From Bacteroidales bacterium (GTDB lineage Bacteria > Bacteroidota > Bacteroidia > Bacteroidales > Muribaculaceae): a stretch of 52,617 bases of DNA. The position numbers were made by a program, and so were the translations under genes. Each line of letters starts with the position of its first letter. The stretch's first letter is position 1. Below, in pieces: positions 8,750 to 18,169 of this stretch. A model generated the notes under the pieces. That model did no database searches and was not told where the DNA came from. It was given only the letters and a program-made list of their open reading frames with translations. The DNA lies in NCBI GenBank assembly GCA_019416285.1, contig DXXM01000021.1, positions 1-52,617 of the forward strand, written 5' to 3'.

Positions 8750-9511
8750 TTATTGTTGGGCGTTGACTGTGAGAAGCGACAGGAGCAACGAGGGGAGGAG
8801 GCGCGCGAATTCAGGCATGGACGGAAACACTACGGCAGCTCCGGCTTCCTCAAGCGCCTCGCGCGGAACAGGTCCGGTGGTCACACCGATGGTGAAGGCT
8901 CCGGCGCGGTCGCCTGCCTCGACTCCGAGCGGCGCGTTTTCGATAACAATAGACTGCGAGGGGCTTACTCGGGCAAGCTGCATGGCCTTGATGAACGGCT
9001 CCGGGTGGGGTTTGCCGTTCTTCACATCGCGTCCGGTGATTATGAGGTCCTCACGGAAAATTCCGGGGAAATCGGCTGAGATGCGGTCGATGAGCGAGCG
9101 CTGGCCCGAACCGGTCACGAGCACACGCTGTATGCCGGTCTCTTTCAGTGTGGTGAGCATATCGAGCGCCCCAGGCATCGGACCAACCTTGGGGAGCTCG
9201 CGGAAATATTCCGTCTTTCTTCTGTAAAGCTCCTCGCACTCTTCAGGAGTGGCTTCGCGCCCGAATGAGCGGATAAAAAGTTGGTTTATGGTTGAGGTGC
9301 CGGTACGCCCCTCATACAGATAGAATTCTTCCGGAGTACATTCGACACCTAATTCCGACATCATCCGGTGCCATGCTCTGGCGTGGTTGGGCATGGAGTC
9401 GTAGATGGTGCCGTCCATGTCGATGAGAGCGGCGCGCGGAGTGACGCGCTCGAAATGGTGACGTTCAAGAAATCGGAGTATTTCGACTGAAAACGGTATC
9501 GGTGGTATCAT
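8750..9511 (-). CDS. HAD-superfamily hydrolase, beta-phosphoglucomutase-like
   Basis: A 253-residue haloacid-dehalogenase protein. Motif I is DMDGT with Asp31 and Asp33; a helical cap follows (about 45-110), motif II is VLVTGSG, motif III lies at GKPHPEPF, and motif IV at IVIENAPLGVEAGDRAG. The cap type and GKPHPEPF segment match the beta-phosphoglucomutase/phosphatase subfamily; the true substrate, a sugar phosphate most likely, cannot be told. It sits 13 bases after the AsmA-like gene and 27 before aroB, so the three probably share a transcript. The ATG at 9511 is followed by a proline-rich lead (MIPPIPFS). Confidence 0.88.
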   Translation of the reverse strand: MIPPIPFSVEILRFLERHHFERVTPRAALIDMDGTIYDSMPNHARAWHRMMSELGVECTPEEFYLYEGRTGTSTINQLFIRSFGREATPEECEELYRRKTEYFRELPKVGPMPGALDMLTTLKETGIQRVLVTGSGQRSLIDRISADFPGIFREDLIITGRDVKNGKPHPEPFIKAMQLARVSPSQSIVIENAPLGVEAGDRAGAFTIGVTTGPVPREALEEAGAAVVFPSMPEFARLLPSLLLSLLTVNAQQ

Positions 9512-9524
9512 TTTTTCTTTTTCT

Positions 9525-12500
9525 TTACTTTACTGGTTGTGGAGGCGTAGCGGCGGCGGGAACCGTGTCGGGCATCGGGATAAGGCCCTCCTTCATGAAA
9601 TAGAGGGAGTCGGCATGAGAAATCGTGTCGGCATTGACATTGGCGTCGGCCGCCTGCGCGTCGGTCAGATTCGAGAAGTCGAGACTGGTGATTTTCGAGC
9701 CCCGGACACCGCGCCGGAATATATTGCCGATTTCCCTCACGAGGTTGATGCGGGTGGTGTCGGCGATGGCGATTGTGCGCGGCATCTTTTTCTCGTTGAA
9801 TTTCGCTCCGCCGAGACGGATTTTCATATTGTCGACATTTCCTGATATGTTTATGCCGAATTTGAATGGTATAGGAGATTTCAGCACGGCGATATGATAG
9901 TGGAGATTCATGGCCATGTCATTCGTGCCCATCACGCCGAACTTGTAGCGGTCCATGTCGAAGATGAAGGGGAAGAGTTCGAGCTGCGAGTTGTTGACAA
10001 TCAGCTCTACGTTCATGTGGTCGATGATATTGCGGTCCTTGTGCTTGAAAAGCAGCCATTTGCCTATCTTGCGGAAAGTCTCTTTGTCGATGAGCACAAG
10101 ACTGTCGCCCGAGAGTTTGACGGCGGCCTTGAGCGAGGTGATGTTGATGTTCATGCCGTCGTCGATGTCGGTCGAGGCTGCTATGTCGGCGTTTATTATG
10201 CCGTCGATGTCGGAGAGCAGCGGCATCACGGTGTCAAGCGCCGGCACGAGGTTTAGGAATTGCCCGATATGGAAATCATTGACCTTCATGCCGAAAACAA
10301 ACGACGCCTCCTCCTTGTTCGGAGCACTGTAGAGCGCGTTGAGGTTGACACTTCCGATGGCTGTGTGGGCGCTCATGCGTTCAAGATTGATGGCGCCTTT
10401 GTAGACGTTCAGACGGCCGTTGAAGTCAGAGAACGTGATGTCGGAATACATTATCTTCCCGGCCTTTATCTCCATATTGGCCTCTATGTTCGACGGCACG
10501 ATTAGAGTAGCCATTGTGTCGGCCTGAGCCTGGACGGAGGCCTGTATCTCATGTTCGTTTTCTGTATCCTTGGCAATGAACACTCCTGCCGAATCCCTCT
10601 CGGCAAAGGCTGCCCCGGCAAAGGCCGCGCTTGCAATCTCGTTGACATCGATGGTGTCGCCCGTGAGAGAGAAGTCCATGCGCAGAGGTTCCTGACTGGT
10701 CAGCGAGGTCAGAGCCTTGGTGATGTTGCTGACATTGCCGTTCATCACAAGCGAGCTGTGGCCGGAACGGAGGCGTGTGTCGGAGATTATGAGGGAATCC
10801 GACGTGAATCTTGCGTCAAGGTTTGAGAGCACATTGCGCAGGGGGAAATAGGGGGTGAACACTCCCATGCGCTCTGCTTTCAGGACGCCGCGAGCCTCCC
10901 ACCGGCGCAGCAGGCGGCGCATCGAGTTGTCGACGCTTATGTCGATGGCCTCACCCTCGGCCACCGCTATGCTGTCGGCCTGCGCTATGCTGTTGAGGCG
11001 TGCCCGGCGTATTGCCCGGGCGAGTGTGCGGATGGAATCCTGCGGCAGTTCGGGATGTAGGCGGGTGAGCGAATCGACCAGCCGGTTATTGCGCGGTCGG
11101 AAAGAGGCGGGATGGGCGGTGACAAATAGCAGGGCTTTGCGCAGGATGGCGCGGTTGACGCGGTCGCCGTAGAAAGCGCCGTCGGCGGCTATGTCGAGAT
11201 GCAGCTGCGGCTTCTTGCTGTCACCCTTGAAGCGGCGCAGAGTGGCGCCGACCGTGGGTTTGCGCAGACGGACGCGCATCGAATCCTCCTGTGACTTGAA
11301 GAGAATCCTTTCGGCCACGATGCGACCGCCTATAGGATTGATGAGGGTGGTGTCGGCGGACGACGATGTGTTCTGGCATCCGACTCCCATTTTCAGCCCC
11401 GCGGCCTGTAGATCCATTCCGGTTACGGAGGCCGAGATGGTGTCTATGCGGAGTGATGCGGTGAGGAGTGAGTCGACACTGGTCTCGCCGCGGGTAAATG
11501 AAGAGGTGGTGCCGAATTTCAGCTCCATGACCCGGGTGTAGAGTTCGGCGGGAAGTTCGGGCATCGAGGCGCGGAAATTTTTCAGTGTCGCGTCGCCTGA
11601 GAGCCTTACGCGGTGGAAATTGTATTTGTCGAGATAACTTCTGCGCAGGGAGAAGCGGCTGTCGGCACGGAGACTGCCGTCGATAGTACCCGGGAATTTC
11701 TCAAGGAGTTTCTTGGGGAGACGGTCGATTTCTATGCCACCCTTGAAAGTGCCGTCGGCCGTGGGGTCGGTCAGCAGATTGGAGAAGTGGCCGTTGAGTT
11801 CGAAGCCTACGCCGTCGCCTATGGCAACGAGTTTCTTTAGGTCGACAGTGGATTTGTCGAGGTCGGTGCCGTCCACATCGGCGGCGAGGTCAACAGTCAT
11901 CCGGTTCAGCCGCAGTCGGTCGTATGCCATGCTCCCCTCAGGGATATTGAGGCGGAGGGTAAACGAGGGTATGGAATCCGAGGCGGGGAGGAAAGGTTTT
12001 GAGAGCCTCATGTCGAGTGCAATGTCAAAATCGGCTTTTATTTTGGCGAGCTCACCCTTCATCTCTTCCGGGATGAGTGCTATAATCTCCTTGGCAGGTG
12101 TCTCGGGGAGGCTGAAAGCCAGTGCATTCACACTCAGCTCCTTCTCGAAATCGACATCAGCCGTCAGCGCGGTCTTTACCTCTCCGAGCTGTAGTCCGAA
12201 GTCATCCACGGCGATATGATACGGCTTTTTGTGGTTCCAGACGATTTTGCCACCCATGCCTATCCCGAGGTTTTTGATGGAGAACGAGGGAAACGAGGCC
12301 GAGGTGGTGCTGTGGACATCCATCGAATAGTCGGGTGCGTTTTTGCCGCTGAGTTCGGTGGTGAGCAGAGTGATATTTATATCGGTCGAGTCCGGGAGTG
12401 AGACATAGCGTATCGGCATACCTCCGGTGATGGCGAATGTGCCTATCGATATGTTTGGGACAGGGCCGGAAATCTCATTCTTCTCCTCTTCTTCGTCGCT

Positions 12501-13046
12501 TTTCGGGAAGATGTCGAGATTCGAGAGTTCGGGAGTGGCCTGGACTATGTTGATGCGCGGTTTCTCGAAGTTGATATCGTAGAGGGCTATGCGGGCGGCA
12601 AACAGTTCGGGAATGTTGATTGCGCCATTGAAATGTTCGATATAAAGGAGCGAATCGGCGCCTGCGGGCAGTTTTTCGCGCAGTCCGGCGGGTATGGAAT
12701 CCAAAGCCTTGCTTCTGACCGAGAGTTGTCTGACATCCAGCTCGAACTTCGGGAAGGTGTGCCAGAAGGAAATCTCCGTGCGCCCGATGCTGACGTCGGC
12801 ATTGAGATACTCGTTGGCATATTTCTCCACAATCGGCGTGAGGCGCTCCGGCTGCAGGTAGGTGACGGCAACGGTGATGAGGGCGAGGACGAGCACGACA
12901 ATCCCGACCGCAGTCCAGCCGAGGGCAAGGAGAATTTTCACCCACACCGGGCGCCGGCGTTTCTTCGGCTTTTCCGGTGAGCTCTGAGTATCACTTCCAC
13001 TCGCTGCGGGCGGATTGATATTTTTGTCTGTCGTCAGTTCGCTCAT
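9525..13046 (-). CDS. Large AsmA-like membrane-anchored protein
   Basis: A 1173-residue protein with a charged Pro/Lys-rich cytoplasmic tail (about 1-33), one transmembrane helix about 36-60 (ILLALGWTAVGIVVLVLALITVAVTYL cut in part) and a long periplasmic region. The start of that region (LTPIVEKYANEYLNADVSIGRTEISFWHTFPKFELDVRQLSV) is the AsmA N-terminal hallmark, and the repeated beta-rich stretches (FELNGHFSNL, LNALYSAP) fit the TamB/AsmA bridge-like lipid-transfer fold. Members affect outer-membrane assembly and phospholipid traffic. It is first in the run with the HAD gene and aroB. No sign of a break. The exact role in Bacteroidota is not established. Confidence 0.85.
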   Translation of the reverse strand: MSELTTDKNINPPAASGSDTQSSPEKPKKRRRPVWVKILLALGWTAVGIVVLVLALITVAVTYLQPERLTPIVEKYANEYLNADVSIGRTEISFWHTFPKFELDVRQLSVRSKALDSIPAGLREKLPAGADSLLYIEHFNGAINIPELFAARIALYDINFEKPRINIVQATPELSNLDIFPKSDEEEEKNEISGPVPNISIGTFAITGGMPIRYVSLPDSTDINITLLTTELSGKNAPDYSMDVHSTTSASFPSFSIKNLGIGMGGKIVWNHKKPYHIAVDDFGLQLGEVKTALTADVDFEKELSVNALAFSLPETPAKEIIALIPEEMKGELAKIKADFDIALDMRLSKPFLPASDSIPSFTLRLNIPEGSMAYDRLRLNRMTVDLAADVDGTDLDKSTVDLKKLVAIGDGVGFELNGHFSNLLTDPTADGTFKGGIEIDRLPKKLLEKFPGTIDGSLRADSRFSLRRSYLDKYNFHRVRLSGDATLKNFRASMPELPAELYTRVMELKFGTTSSFTRGETSVDSLLTASLRIDTISASVTGMDLQAAGLKMGVGCQNTSSSADTTLINPIGGRIVAERILFKSQEDSMRVRLRKPTVGATLRRFKGDSKKPQLHLDIAADGAFYGDRVNRAILRKALLFVTAHPASFRPRNNRLVDSLTRLHPELPQDSIRTLARAIRRARLNSIAQADSIAVAEGEAIDISVDNSMRRLLRRWEARGVLKAERMGVFTPYFPLRNVLSNLDARFTSDSLIISDTRLRSGHSSLVMNGNVSNITKALTSLTSQEPLRMDFSLTGDTIDVNEIASAAFAGAAFAERDSAGVFIAKDTENEHEIQASVQAQADTMATLIVPSNIEANMEIKAGKIMYSDITFSDFNGRLNVYKGAINLERMSAHTAIGSVNLNALYSAPNKEEASFVFGMKVNDFHIGQFLNLVPALDTVMPLLSDIDGIINADIAASTDIDDGMNINITSLKAAVKLSGDSLVLIDKETFRKIGKWLLFKHKDRNIIDHMNVELIVNNSQLELFPFIFDMDRYKFGVMGTNDMAMNLHYHIAVLKSPIPFKFGINISGNVDNMKIRLGGAKFNEKKMPRTIAIADTTRINLVREIGNIFRRGVRGSKITSLDFSNLTDAQAADANVNADTISHADSLYFMKEGLIPMPDTVPAAATPPQPVK

Positions 13047-13087
13047 ACTTTCAGTTTAAAGTTATAAACAAATCTGTGAAGATTTGT

Positions 13088-13966
13088 TCAATTTTTCTGA
13101 CCGGAGATTTTACTCCCATTAGTCTCACTCTCATGCACTTTGCGTGCTGTGATATGGAAACATGGCTGGCCGCGCTCGTATTTGACCCATATCTTGCCCT
13201 CCTCGCGCATTGCTTTCAGCACTTCGGCGAGGATGCCTTTGAGATCATCGACGCTGCGGGGATTGTCGGCATTGTCGGCTATGAAAGAGGCGTAGGATAT
13301 GTCGAATGTCGTGCCGAACTGGTGTACCGACGAGTCGATGGCGTTGCGGTTGCGGCGACGCAGCAGTTTGACAGTGCGCGGGGTGCGGAGGAGGCTCGTG
13401 ACCTTGATGCGGTAGTCGCCTCCGCCACGCGCGTCAATTGTGTCGCGGAAGCGACGTCCTATCTCATGGAGGCGTCCGGCCGCCGAGGGAACGAGGTAGG
13501 GGCGTGAGTATATCAGGGTGTCGAGATAGAAATCGCGGCAGGTCGTCACCTTGACTATCGGGGAGCGGAGTTTCCAGTGAGAGCGGGTGTCGGTGAGAGG
13601 CTCGATGCCGTAGAGTTCGGCCTCCTGCCAGTGGATATAGTTGCTGTCGTTGAAATACTGCCGCAGATTGCCGAAGTAGTTCACCTTTATGTCTCTGGTG
13701 GGCTCGGGCATTTCGGGTAGCCGGGCGAGATGGTGGCTGACGGTGTCTGTCTCGAGGTCATGGACGGTGGTCGATTTCGTGACCCGGACTACGGGCACCA
13801 TTTTCGAGCCGTCGCTCTCGGCATTTTTTGTCGGAACACACATGACTACGCACAGGCCGATGAAAAGCACTACCGGCAGAAATAGCCTCAGTGTCTTTTT
13901 AGGGCTGAAACGGCGGCGCTGTCTGCGTCTTGGTTCTGTGGTCTGCATCCCTCTGACGTGGCTCAA
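13088..13966 (-). CDS. DUF5715-like protein, possible M15-type peptidase fold
   Basis: A 292-residue protein with one N-terminal membrane segment (about 26-43, LRLFLPVVLFIGLCVVMCV), so anchored in the inner membrane with a periplasmic body. The C-terminal half has a VTSLLRTPRTVKLLRRRNRN segment and SSVHQFGTTFDISY, which resembles the SxHxxGxAxD metal site of D-Ala-D-Ala carboxypeptidases (M15/VanY). A late WVKYERGQPCFHIT could supply the last His ligand. Its start overlaps the queC stop by 4 bases, so it is co-translated with queuosine genes although no link in function is known. DUF5715 membership is from memory of the family pattern. Confidence 0.72.
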   Translation of the reverse strand: MSHVRGMQTTEPRRRQRRRFSPKKTLRLFLPVVLFIGLCVVMCVPTKNAESDGSKMVPVVRVTKSTTVHDLETDTVSHHLARLPEMPEPTRDIKVNYFGNLRQYFNDSNYIHWQEAELYGIEPLTDTRSHWKLRSPIVKVTTCRDFYLDTLIYSRPYLVPSAAGRLHEIGRRFRDTIDARGGGDYRIKVTSLLRTPRTVKLLRRRNRNAIDSSVHQFGTTFDISYASFIADNADNPRSVDDLKGILAEVLKAMREEGKIWVKYERGQPCFHITARKVHESETNGSKISGQKN

Positions 13967-14625
13967 TCGTTTTCAAGTGTTATTCCGGCGAACTCCAATG
14001 CCTCTCTGCGCTCGACACATGTCCCGCACTTGCCGCAGTGGTGTTCGCCACCCTTGTAGCATGAATATGTATGGGAATAGTCGACGCCGAGAGTCTTTCC
14101 GCGCAGCGCTATCTCCCCCTTTGAGAGATTCGTGTAGGGAGCCACGAGTTCAAGACGCTCGTAAGTGCCCTCGGTTATCGCCGAGCCCATCGCCGAGATG
14201 AAATCCGGACGGCAGTCGGGGTATATGGCATGGTCGCCCGAATGGTTGGCTATCATCACCTTCTTCAGCCCGAGACTTTCGGCGAGACCGGCGGCCACCG
14301 AGAGCATGATGCCGTTGCGGAAAGGCACCACGGTCGAGCGCATGTTGTCGTCGGCATAATGTCCCTCCGGAATCGCGTCGGCGCCGCTCAGGAGCGAGCT
14401 TTCAAAGTATTTGCCCATGAAGGCGAGGTCGATTTCATACCATTTCACACCGAGTTTCTCGCAGTTCCAGCGCGCGCATGCGGCTTCACGGAGATTATGG
14501 TTGGAGCCGTATTGGAAAGTGACGGCTGCTGCTATCGTGTCTACATACTCCCAGAGCATTGTCACCGAGTCCATGCCTCCGGAGAGCACGAGTAATGTGT
14601 CTTTAGTCATTCTGTCGGAAATCAT
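13963..14625 (-). CDS. queC: 7-cyano-7-deazaguanine synthase
   Basis: A 220-residue ATP-dependent enzyme converting 7-carboxy-7-deazaguanine to preQ0 in queuosine synthesis. The PP-loop is SGGMDS at 15-20; the zinc site is Cys189, Cys197, Cys200 and Cys203 (CYKGGEHHCGKCGTC). Length is normal. The start may be the ATG at 14625 or the in-frame one five codons in. It begins 3 bases after the queF stop and overlaps the next gene by 4 bases. Confidence 0.95.
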   Translation of the reverse strand: MISDRMTKDTLLVLSGGMDSVTMLWEYVDTIAAAVTFQYGSNHNLREAACARWNCEKLGVKWYEIDLAFMGKYFESSLLSGADAIPEGHYADDNMRSTVVPFRNGIMLSVAAGLAESLGLKKVMIANHSGDHAIYPDCRPDFISAMGSAITEGTYERLELVAPYTNLSKGEIALRGKTLGVDYSHTYSCYKGGEHHCGKCGTCVERREALEFAGITLEND

Positions 14626-14628
14626 TGG

Positions 14629-15099
14629 TTAGAAACTGTCGGGGAAAGAGGCAAGCAGGCGCTCGCGGACCATCTGCTGGTGTTCGCTGTCGCCGTAGTT
14701 GGCGAAGGGATGGATGGCGATGCCCCCTCGCGGGGTGAAGATGCCTTTGACCTCGATGTAGCGCGGATCCATGAGGCGCACGAGGTCCTTCATGATGATG
14801 TTGACGCAGTCCTCGTGAAAGTCGCCGTGGTTTCTGAAACTGAAAAGATAGAGTTTCAGGCTCTTGCTTTCGACCATGCGCTCGCGCGGGATGTAGGATA
14901 TGAGGATTTTTGCGAAGTCGGGCTGTCCGGTCTTGGGACAGAGCGATGTGAACTCCGGGCAGGTGAAAGTGACAAGATATTCGTTGTCGGGATGCTTGTT
15001 GATGAATGTCTCAAGCACTTCGGGAGCATATTCGGTGGGATATTTCACTCCGGTATTTCCGAGAAGCGAAACTCCGTTAAGTTCTGATTCGTTGCGCAT
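14629..15099 (-). CDS. queF: preQ0 reductase (NADPH-dependent 7-cyano-7-deazaguanine reductase)
   Basis: A 156-residue unimodular QueF of the B. subtilis type, which reduces the nitrile of preQ0 to preQ1. The nucleophile is Cys54 (LCPKTGQPDF) with Asp61, and the QueF motif ESKSLKLYLFSF begins at Glu77. It is first in the queF-queC operon and has a Bacteroidota promoter just upstream; the 5' UTR is only about 30 bases, too short for a preQ1 riboswitch. QueD and QueE are not in this window. Confidence 0.95.
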   Translation of the reverse strand: MRNESELNGVSLLGNTGVKYPTEYAPEVLETFINKHPDNEYLVTFTCPEFTSLCPKTGQPDFAKILISYIPRERMVESKSLKLYLFSFRNHGDFHEDCVNIIMKDLVRLMDPRYIEVKGIFTPRGGIAIHPFANYGDSEHQQMVRERLLASFPDSF

Positions 15100-15135
15100 T
15101 TACTGTATGATAGTTGCTTTGTGACAATTGAAATG

Positions 15136-15166
15136 CAAAAGTAGCAAATTTTTCCAAGCCTGACAA
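15136..15166 (-). promoter_or_regulatory. Promoter of queF-queC operon
   Basis: On the minus strand TTG (15164-15166), 20 bases, TACTTTTG (15136-15143), about 37 bases before the queF ATG. Confidence 0.72.
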
Positions 15167-15245
15167 CTGACAGTTTTGACGCTTCACCGATGATTAACAT
15201 TTGTTATTAAACGGCCGCCGGTAAACGCTAAGTTACAGATGTGTA

Positions 15246-15902
15246 TCAGATAGTGAAACTGAGTGAAATGAAGGCTCCGTGCATGAGTTTCCTGTCGGGA
15301 TAAAAATCGCCGAACCTAACGCCGTCGTAATGCAGGTTACGGCTGATGCCGAATATATCGAGGTTCGAGAAGAGATAGCCGAGTGTGATGCTCCCGTACA
15401 TGAAATTGGCCTCGATACCGGCCTTACACTCAAACGCGCACCACTGGCCGCGCGAGGTGCTGGCATGTTTGTAGTCGACAGTGTGATAGCCTTCAAGAAT
15501 GTCGATGGTCACTCGTTGATAGGGTATGTTCATCATCACACCCGGTTCGGCCATGAGCGCGAAATTCCATAGCCCGAGGCTGAACAGTCGCGGCGAGACG
15601 AGAATTATGGATGGACGTAGAAATAAATTGCTGATTTTTTCGTCATCACTGTCTATCTGCCAGTTATTACCCGATGGGTACCCGTCGATGAAGTATTGCT
15701 GCCACATGCCGATTGCACCGCCTATGCCGATGTTGCGCGTCAGCATGAAGTGATATGACGTTTCGGCCTGCCATGTGTCGCTCGATGTTAGCGCACCGCT
15801 GAACCCGAGGCGGTGACGGTAGAAATCATCTTCTTTTCCCTCTCCCGACGCAAGGAGGGGAGAGAGAAGAAGAATTATGATTATAGCACGCAGTAATTTC
15901 AT
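15246..15902 (-). CDS. Predicted outer-membrane barrel-like protein, function unknown
   Basis: A 218-residue protein with a clear signal peptide (LLRAIIIILLLSPLLASGEG, cleaved near 20) and a body of alternating amphipathic strands: YHFMLTRNIGIGGAIGMW, FLRPSIILVSPRLFSLGLWNFALMAEPGVMM, CAFECKAGIEANFMYGSITLGYLFSN, GAFISLSFTI. The terminal FTI and the strand spacing suggest a small outer-membrane barrel. I recognise no named family. It follows the trp operon on the same strand but has its own -7 box and a hairpin in between, so it is probably a separate unit. Confidence 0.7.
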   Translation of the reverse strand: MKLLRAIIIILLLSPLLASGEGKEDDFYRHRLGFSGALTSSDTWQAETSYHFMLTRNIGIGGAIGMWQQYFIDGYPSGNNWQIDSDDEKISNLFLRPSIILVSPRLFSLGLWNFALMAEPGVMMNIPYQRVTIDILEGYHTVDYKHASTSRGQWCAFECKAGIEANFMYGSITLGYLFSNLDIFGISRNLHYDGVRFGDFYPDRKLMHGAFISLSFTI

Positions 15903-15921
15903 AATGAATCGGTTTATGGCG

Positions 15922-15929
15922 CAAATTTA
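15922..15929 (-). promoter_or_regulatory. -7 box for the barrel-like gene at 15902
   Basis: TAAATTTG on the minus strand, 19 bases before the ATG. No convincing -33 box at the expected distance. Confidence 0.45.
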
Positions 15930-15932
15930 ATG

Positions 15933-15957
15933 AAAAAATACTAAAACCGTATTTTTT
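15933..15957 (-). terminator. AT-rich terminator after trpA
   Basis: Perfect 9-bp stem AAAAAATAC/GTATTTTTT around a 7-base loop, starting 2 bases past the trpA stop codon. The stem is AT-rich, so termination may be partial. Confidence 0.55.
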
Positions 15958-15959
15958 CG

Positions 15960-16754
15960 TCAGACATTGCATCCTAACTTCCGGCCGATGGTGGTGAGCA
16001 GCCTCTCGACAGCCTCTTCGGGAGTCGCTGTAGCCGCAAGACATTTGATAAAGAGTGAACCGATGATGGCGCCGGAGGCGTTGGCACACGCTTCGGCGAG
16101 GGTCGAAGGGTTGGAAATGCCGAAGCCGATAAGACGGTTGTGCTGAAGCTCAAGATTGCCGATGCGTCTGAAATAGTCGAGCTGCGCGGGTCCGAATGAG
16201 TCGCGCGTACCGGTTGTGGCGGCGGCCGAGACCATGTAGATGAAACCGTCGCAGTTCTCGTCAATCGGACGGATGCGTTCATCGCTTGTTTCGGGAGTGA
16301 TGAGCATAATCATCGGAAGATCATATCTGCGGCAGAGCTCACGGAAATCGCGCATGTATTCGTTGAAAGGGAGGTCGGGGATGATGAGCGCGTCTATTCC
16401 CACCTCCTTGCAGCGGGCAAAGAGCTTCTCGATGCCGTATTGCATCATCGGATTCAGGTAGCCCATAAGCACCATCGGCACATCAGGCACTTCCTTGCGC
16501 GCTTCGGCCACCTGGTCGAGCAGGAGATGGAGATTCATGCCGTTGCGCAGCGCCGCGGTCGAACTTTCCTGAATCACAGGACCGTCGGCCATCGGGTCGG
16601 AAAACGGTACTCCGACCTCAATCATGTCGACTCCTCCGGCTGCGAGAGCCTTGATGATGCCGGTGGTTGAATCAAGCTGCGGATAGCCGGCGGTAAAATA
16701 TATCGAGAGTATATTGTTTGTCTTTGTGGCGAAGAGCTTGTCTATTCTGTTCAT
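15960..16754 (-). CDS. trpA: Tryptophan synthase alpha subunit
   Basis: 264 residues; cleaves indole-3-glycerol phosphate to indole and G3P, with indole channelled to TrpB. Catalytic Glu46 (MIEVGVPFSDP) and Asp57 (MADGPVIQ) are visible, and the late GFGISNPSTLAEA segment is typical of the phosphate site. It is the last gene of the trp operon and overlaps trpF by 4 bases, which suggests translational coupling. Confidence 0.97.
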   Translation of the reverse strand: MNRIDKLFATKTNNILSIYFTAGYPQLDSTTGIIKALAAGGVDMIEVGVPFSDPMADGPVIQESSTAALRNGMNLHLLLDQVAEARKEVPDVPMVLMGYLNPMMQYGIEKLFARCKEVGIDALIIPDLPFNEYMRDFRELCRRYDLPMIMLITPETSDERIRPIDENCDGFIYMVSAAATTGTRDSFGPAQLDYFRRIGNLELQHNRLIGFGISNPSTLAEACANASGAIIGSLFIKCLAATATPEEAVERLLTTIGRKLGCNV

Positions 16755-17380
16755 AATAATCTGATTTTCTTTAAAAAGTCGTTTAATAACTCAATATTCT
16801 TGATTCCGGGCGATGTTTCGAAGCGGCTGTTGAGGTCTATTCCGGCCAGGTGCGGATGACTGAGAGTGTGGATAAGTTCCGCATCTTCCGGCCCGATGCC
16901 TCCGCCGAGCAGGAAGGGCACCGGCAGTGTGTAGTATTTCAGCAGCTTCCAGTCGAATTTCTCACCCGTGCCTCCTCTCGACGCGCTTTTGCGGTCGAAA
17001 ATGAAGCGGTCCACGCAGTCTGCGTAGCGGCCGAGGGCTGTCATGTCCTCCTCTTTACTGATTCCGACGGCTTTCCACACCTCGAAACCCCTGTCGCACA
17101 GCTCATGGCAATATTCCGGGCTTTCGTCGCCGTGGAGCTGCACGGCCGCCAGTCCGTAGCGCTCAGCCGTGTCAAGCACCTCGACGGCAGGACGGTTCAC
17201 GAACACTCCGGCAAATTTCACCTTCCCGGAAAAGCGCGCGAGCTCTTCGGGTGCGAGCCCGAGGGCGTTACGCGGAGAGGGCCGGTGGAAAATCAGTCCC
17301 AGCCAGTCGGGGGAGAGTGTGAGCGCGCGGGCAATATTGTCGGCCGACGTCATTCCGCAGATTTTCACGAGTGGTGTCAT
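16751..17380 (-). CDS. trpF: Phosphoribosylanthranilate isomerase
   Basis: 209-residue TIM barrel catalysing the Amadori isomerisation of PRA to CdRP. Cys8 (KICGMT) and Asp129 (FIFDRKSA) are the expected acid/base pair; VQLHGDES and LLGGGIGPEDA are family signatures. It starts 5 bases after the trpC stop. Confidence 0.96.
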   Translation of the reverse strand: MTPLVKICGMTSADNIARALTLSPDWLGLIFHRPSPRNALGLAPEELARFSGKVKFAGVFVNRPAVEVLDTAERYGLAAVQLHGDESPEYCHELCDRGFEVWKAVGISKEEDMTALGRYADCVDRFIFDRKSASRGGTGEKFDWKLLKYYTLPVPFLLGGGIGPEDAELIHTLSHPHLAGIDLNSRFETSPGIKNIELLNDFLKKIRLL

Positions 17381-17385
17381 GGCCG

Positions 17386-18159
17386 TCAGAGTGTGGCTTC
17401 AAGGAATTTACGCAGGGCTTCGCCCGGATTGTCGTGCTTCATGAAAGTCTCGCCGATAAGGAAGCCGCTGAATCCGGCTTCGCGCAGACGCTCCACTTCC
17501 GAGATGGAAGTCAGGCCGCTTTCTGCCACCTTCACCACGTCCGCGGGCAACTCATGCGCCACAAACTCGGAAAGCATCGGGTCTGTGACGAAGGTCGTGA
17601 GGTCACGGTTGTTGACTCCCACCATATCCACCTCCGGAGTGTATTTATCAAGTTCCCGGGCATTGTGGATTTCGAAAAGCACCTCAAGGTCAAGCGAATG
17701 GGCGTAGCGGGTAAATTCTTCCACCTCTCCGGCGCTAAGGGCGGCGGCTATCAGCAGCACGGCGTCGGCTCCGCAGGCTCTCGCCTCGGCTATCTGACGG
17801 CGGGAGATTACGAAATCCTTGCGCAGCAGCGGAAGGTTGCTTACCGAGCGCGCGTTGACAAGGTCGGGGAGCGCACCCCCGAAATATACCGTATCGGTCA
17901 GCACCGAGCAGGCTGCGGCTCCCGCTTCCTCGTAAGCCGGGACTATCTCGTTGACAAGCGCAAGTGGATGAATCTCGCCCTTCGACGGAGAGCGGCGCTT
18001 GAACTCGGCTATGATGCCCGTGGGACTGTCGAGCAGGGCGCGGCTCAGGGAGATGGTGTCACGCTCAGTCGTGACCTCTACTTCTTCGCCGAAGAGCCGA
18101 CAGATGGCATCGACCTCACGGCGCTTGTTGGCTATTATTTTATCGAGTATGTTTGGCAT
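17386..18159 (-). CDS. trpC: Indole-3-glycerol phosphate synthase
   Basis: 257 residues from the ATG at 18159 (MPNILDKIIANKRREV). The open frame runs 76 codons further upstream, but those codons lie in trpD in another frame and have no TrpC character. Catalytic Glu52 and Lys54 (IIAEFKRRSPSKG) and Lys of LRKDFV are present; VGVNNRDL and VAESGLTS mark later barrel strands. It lies 10 bases after trpD. Stand-alone, not fused to TrpF as in enterics. Confidence 0.96.
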   Translation of the reverse strand: MPNILDKIIANKRREVDAICRLFGEEVEVTTERDTISLSRALLDSPTGIIAEFKRRSPSKGEIHPLALVNEIVPAYEEAGAAACSVLTDTVYFGGALPDLVNARSVSNLPLLRKDFVISRRQIAEARACGADAVLLIAAALSAGEVEEFTRYAHSLDLEVLFEIHNARELDKYTPEVDMVGVNNRDLTTFVTDPMLSEFVAHELPADVVKVAESGLTSISEVERLREAGFSGFLIGETFMKHDNPGEALRKFLEATL

Positions 18160-18169
18160 GACTGATAGT

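Noticed and set aside
15100..15135. preQ1 riboswitch ahead of queF
   Set aside because: The predicted 5' UTR is only about 30 bases and shows no pseudoknot-type elements.
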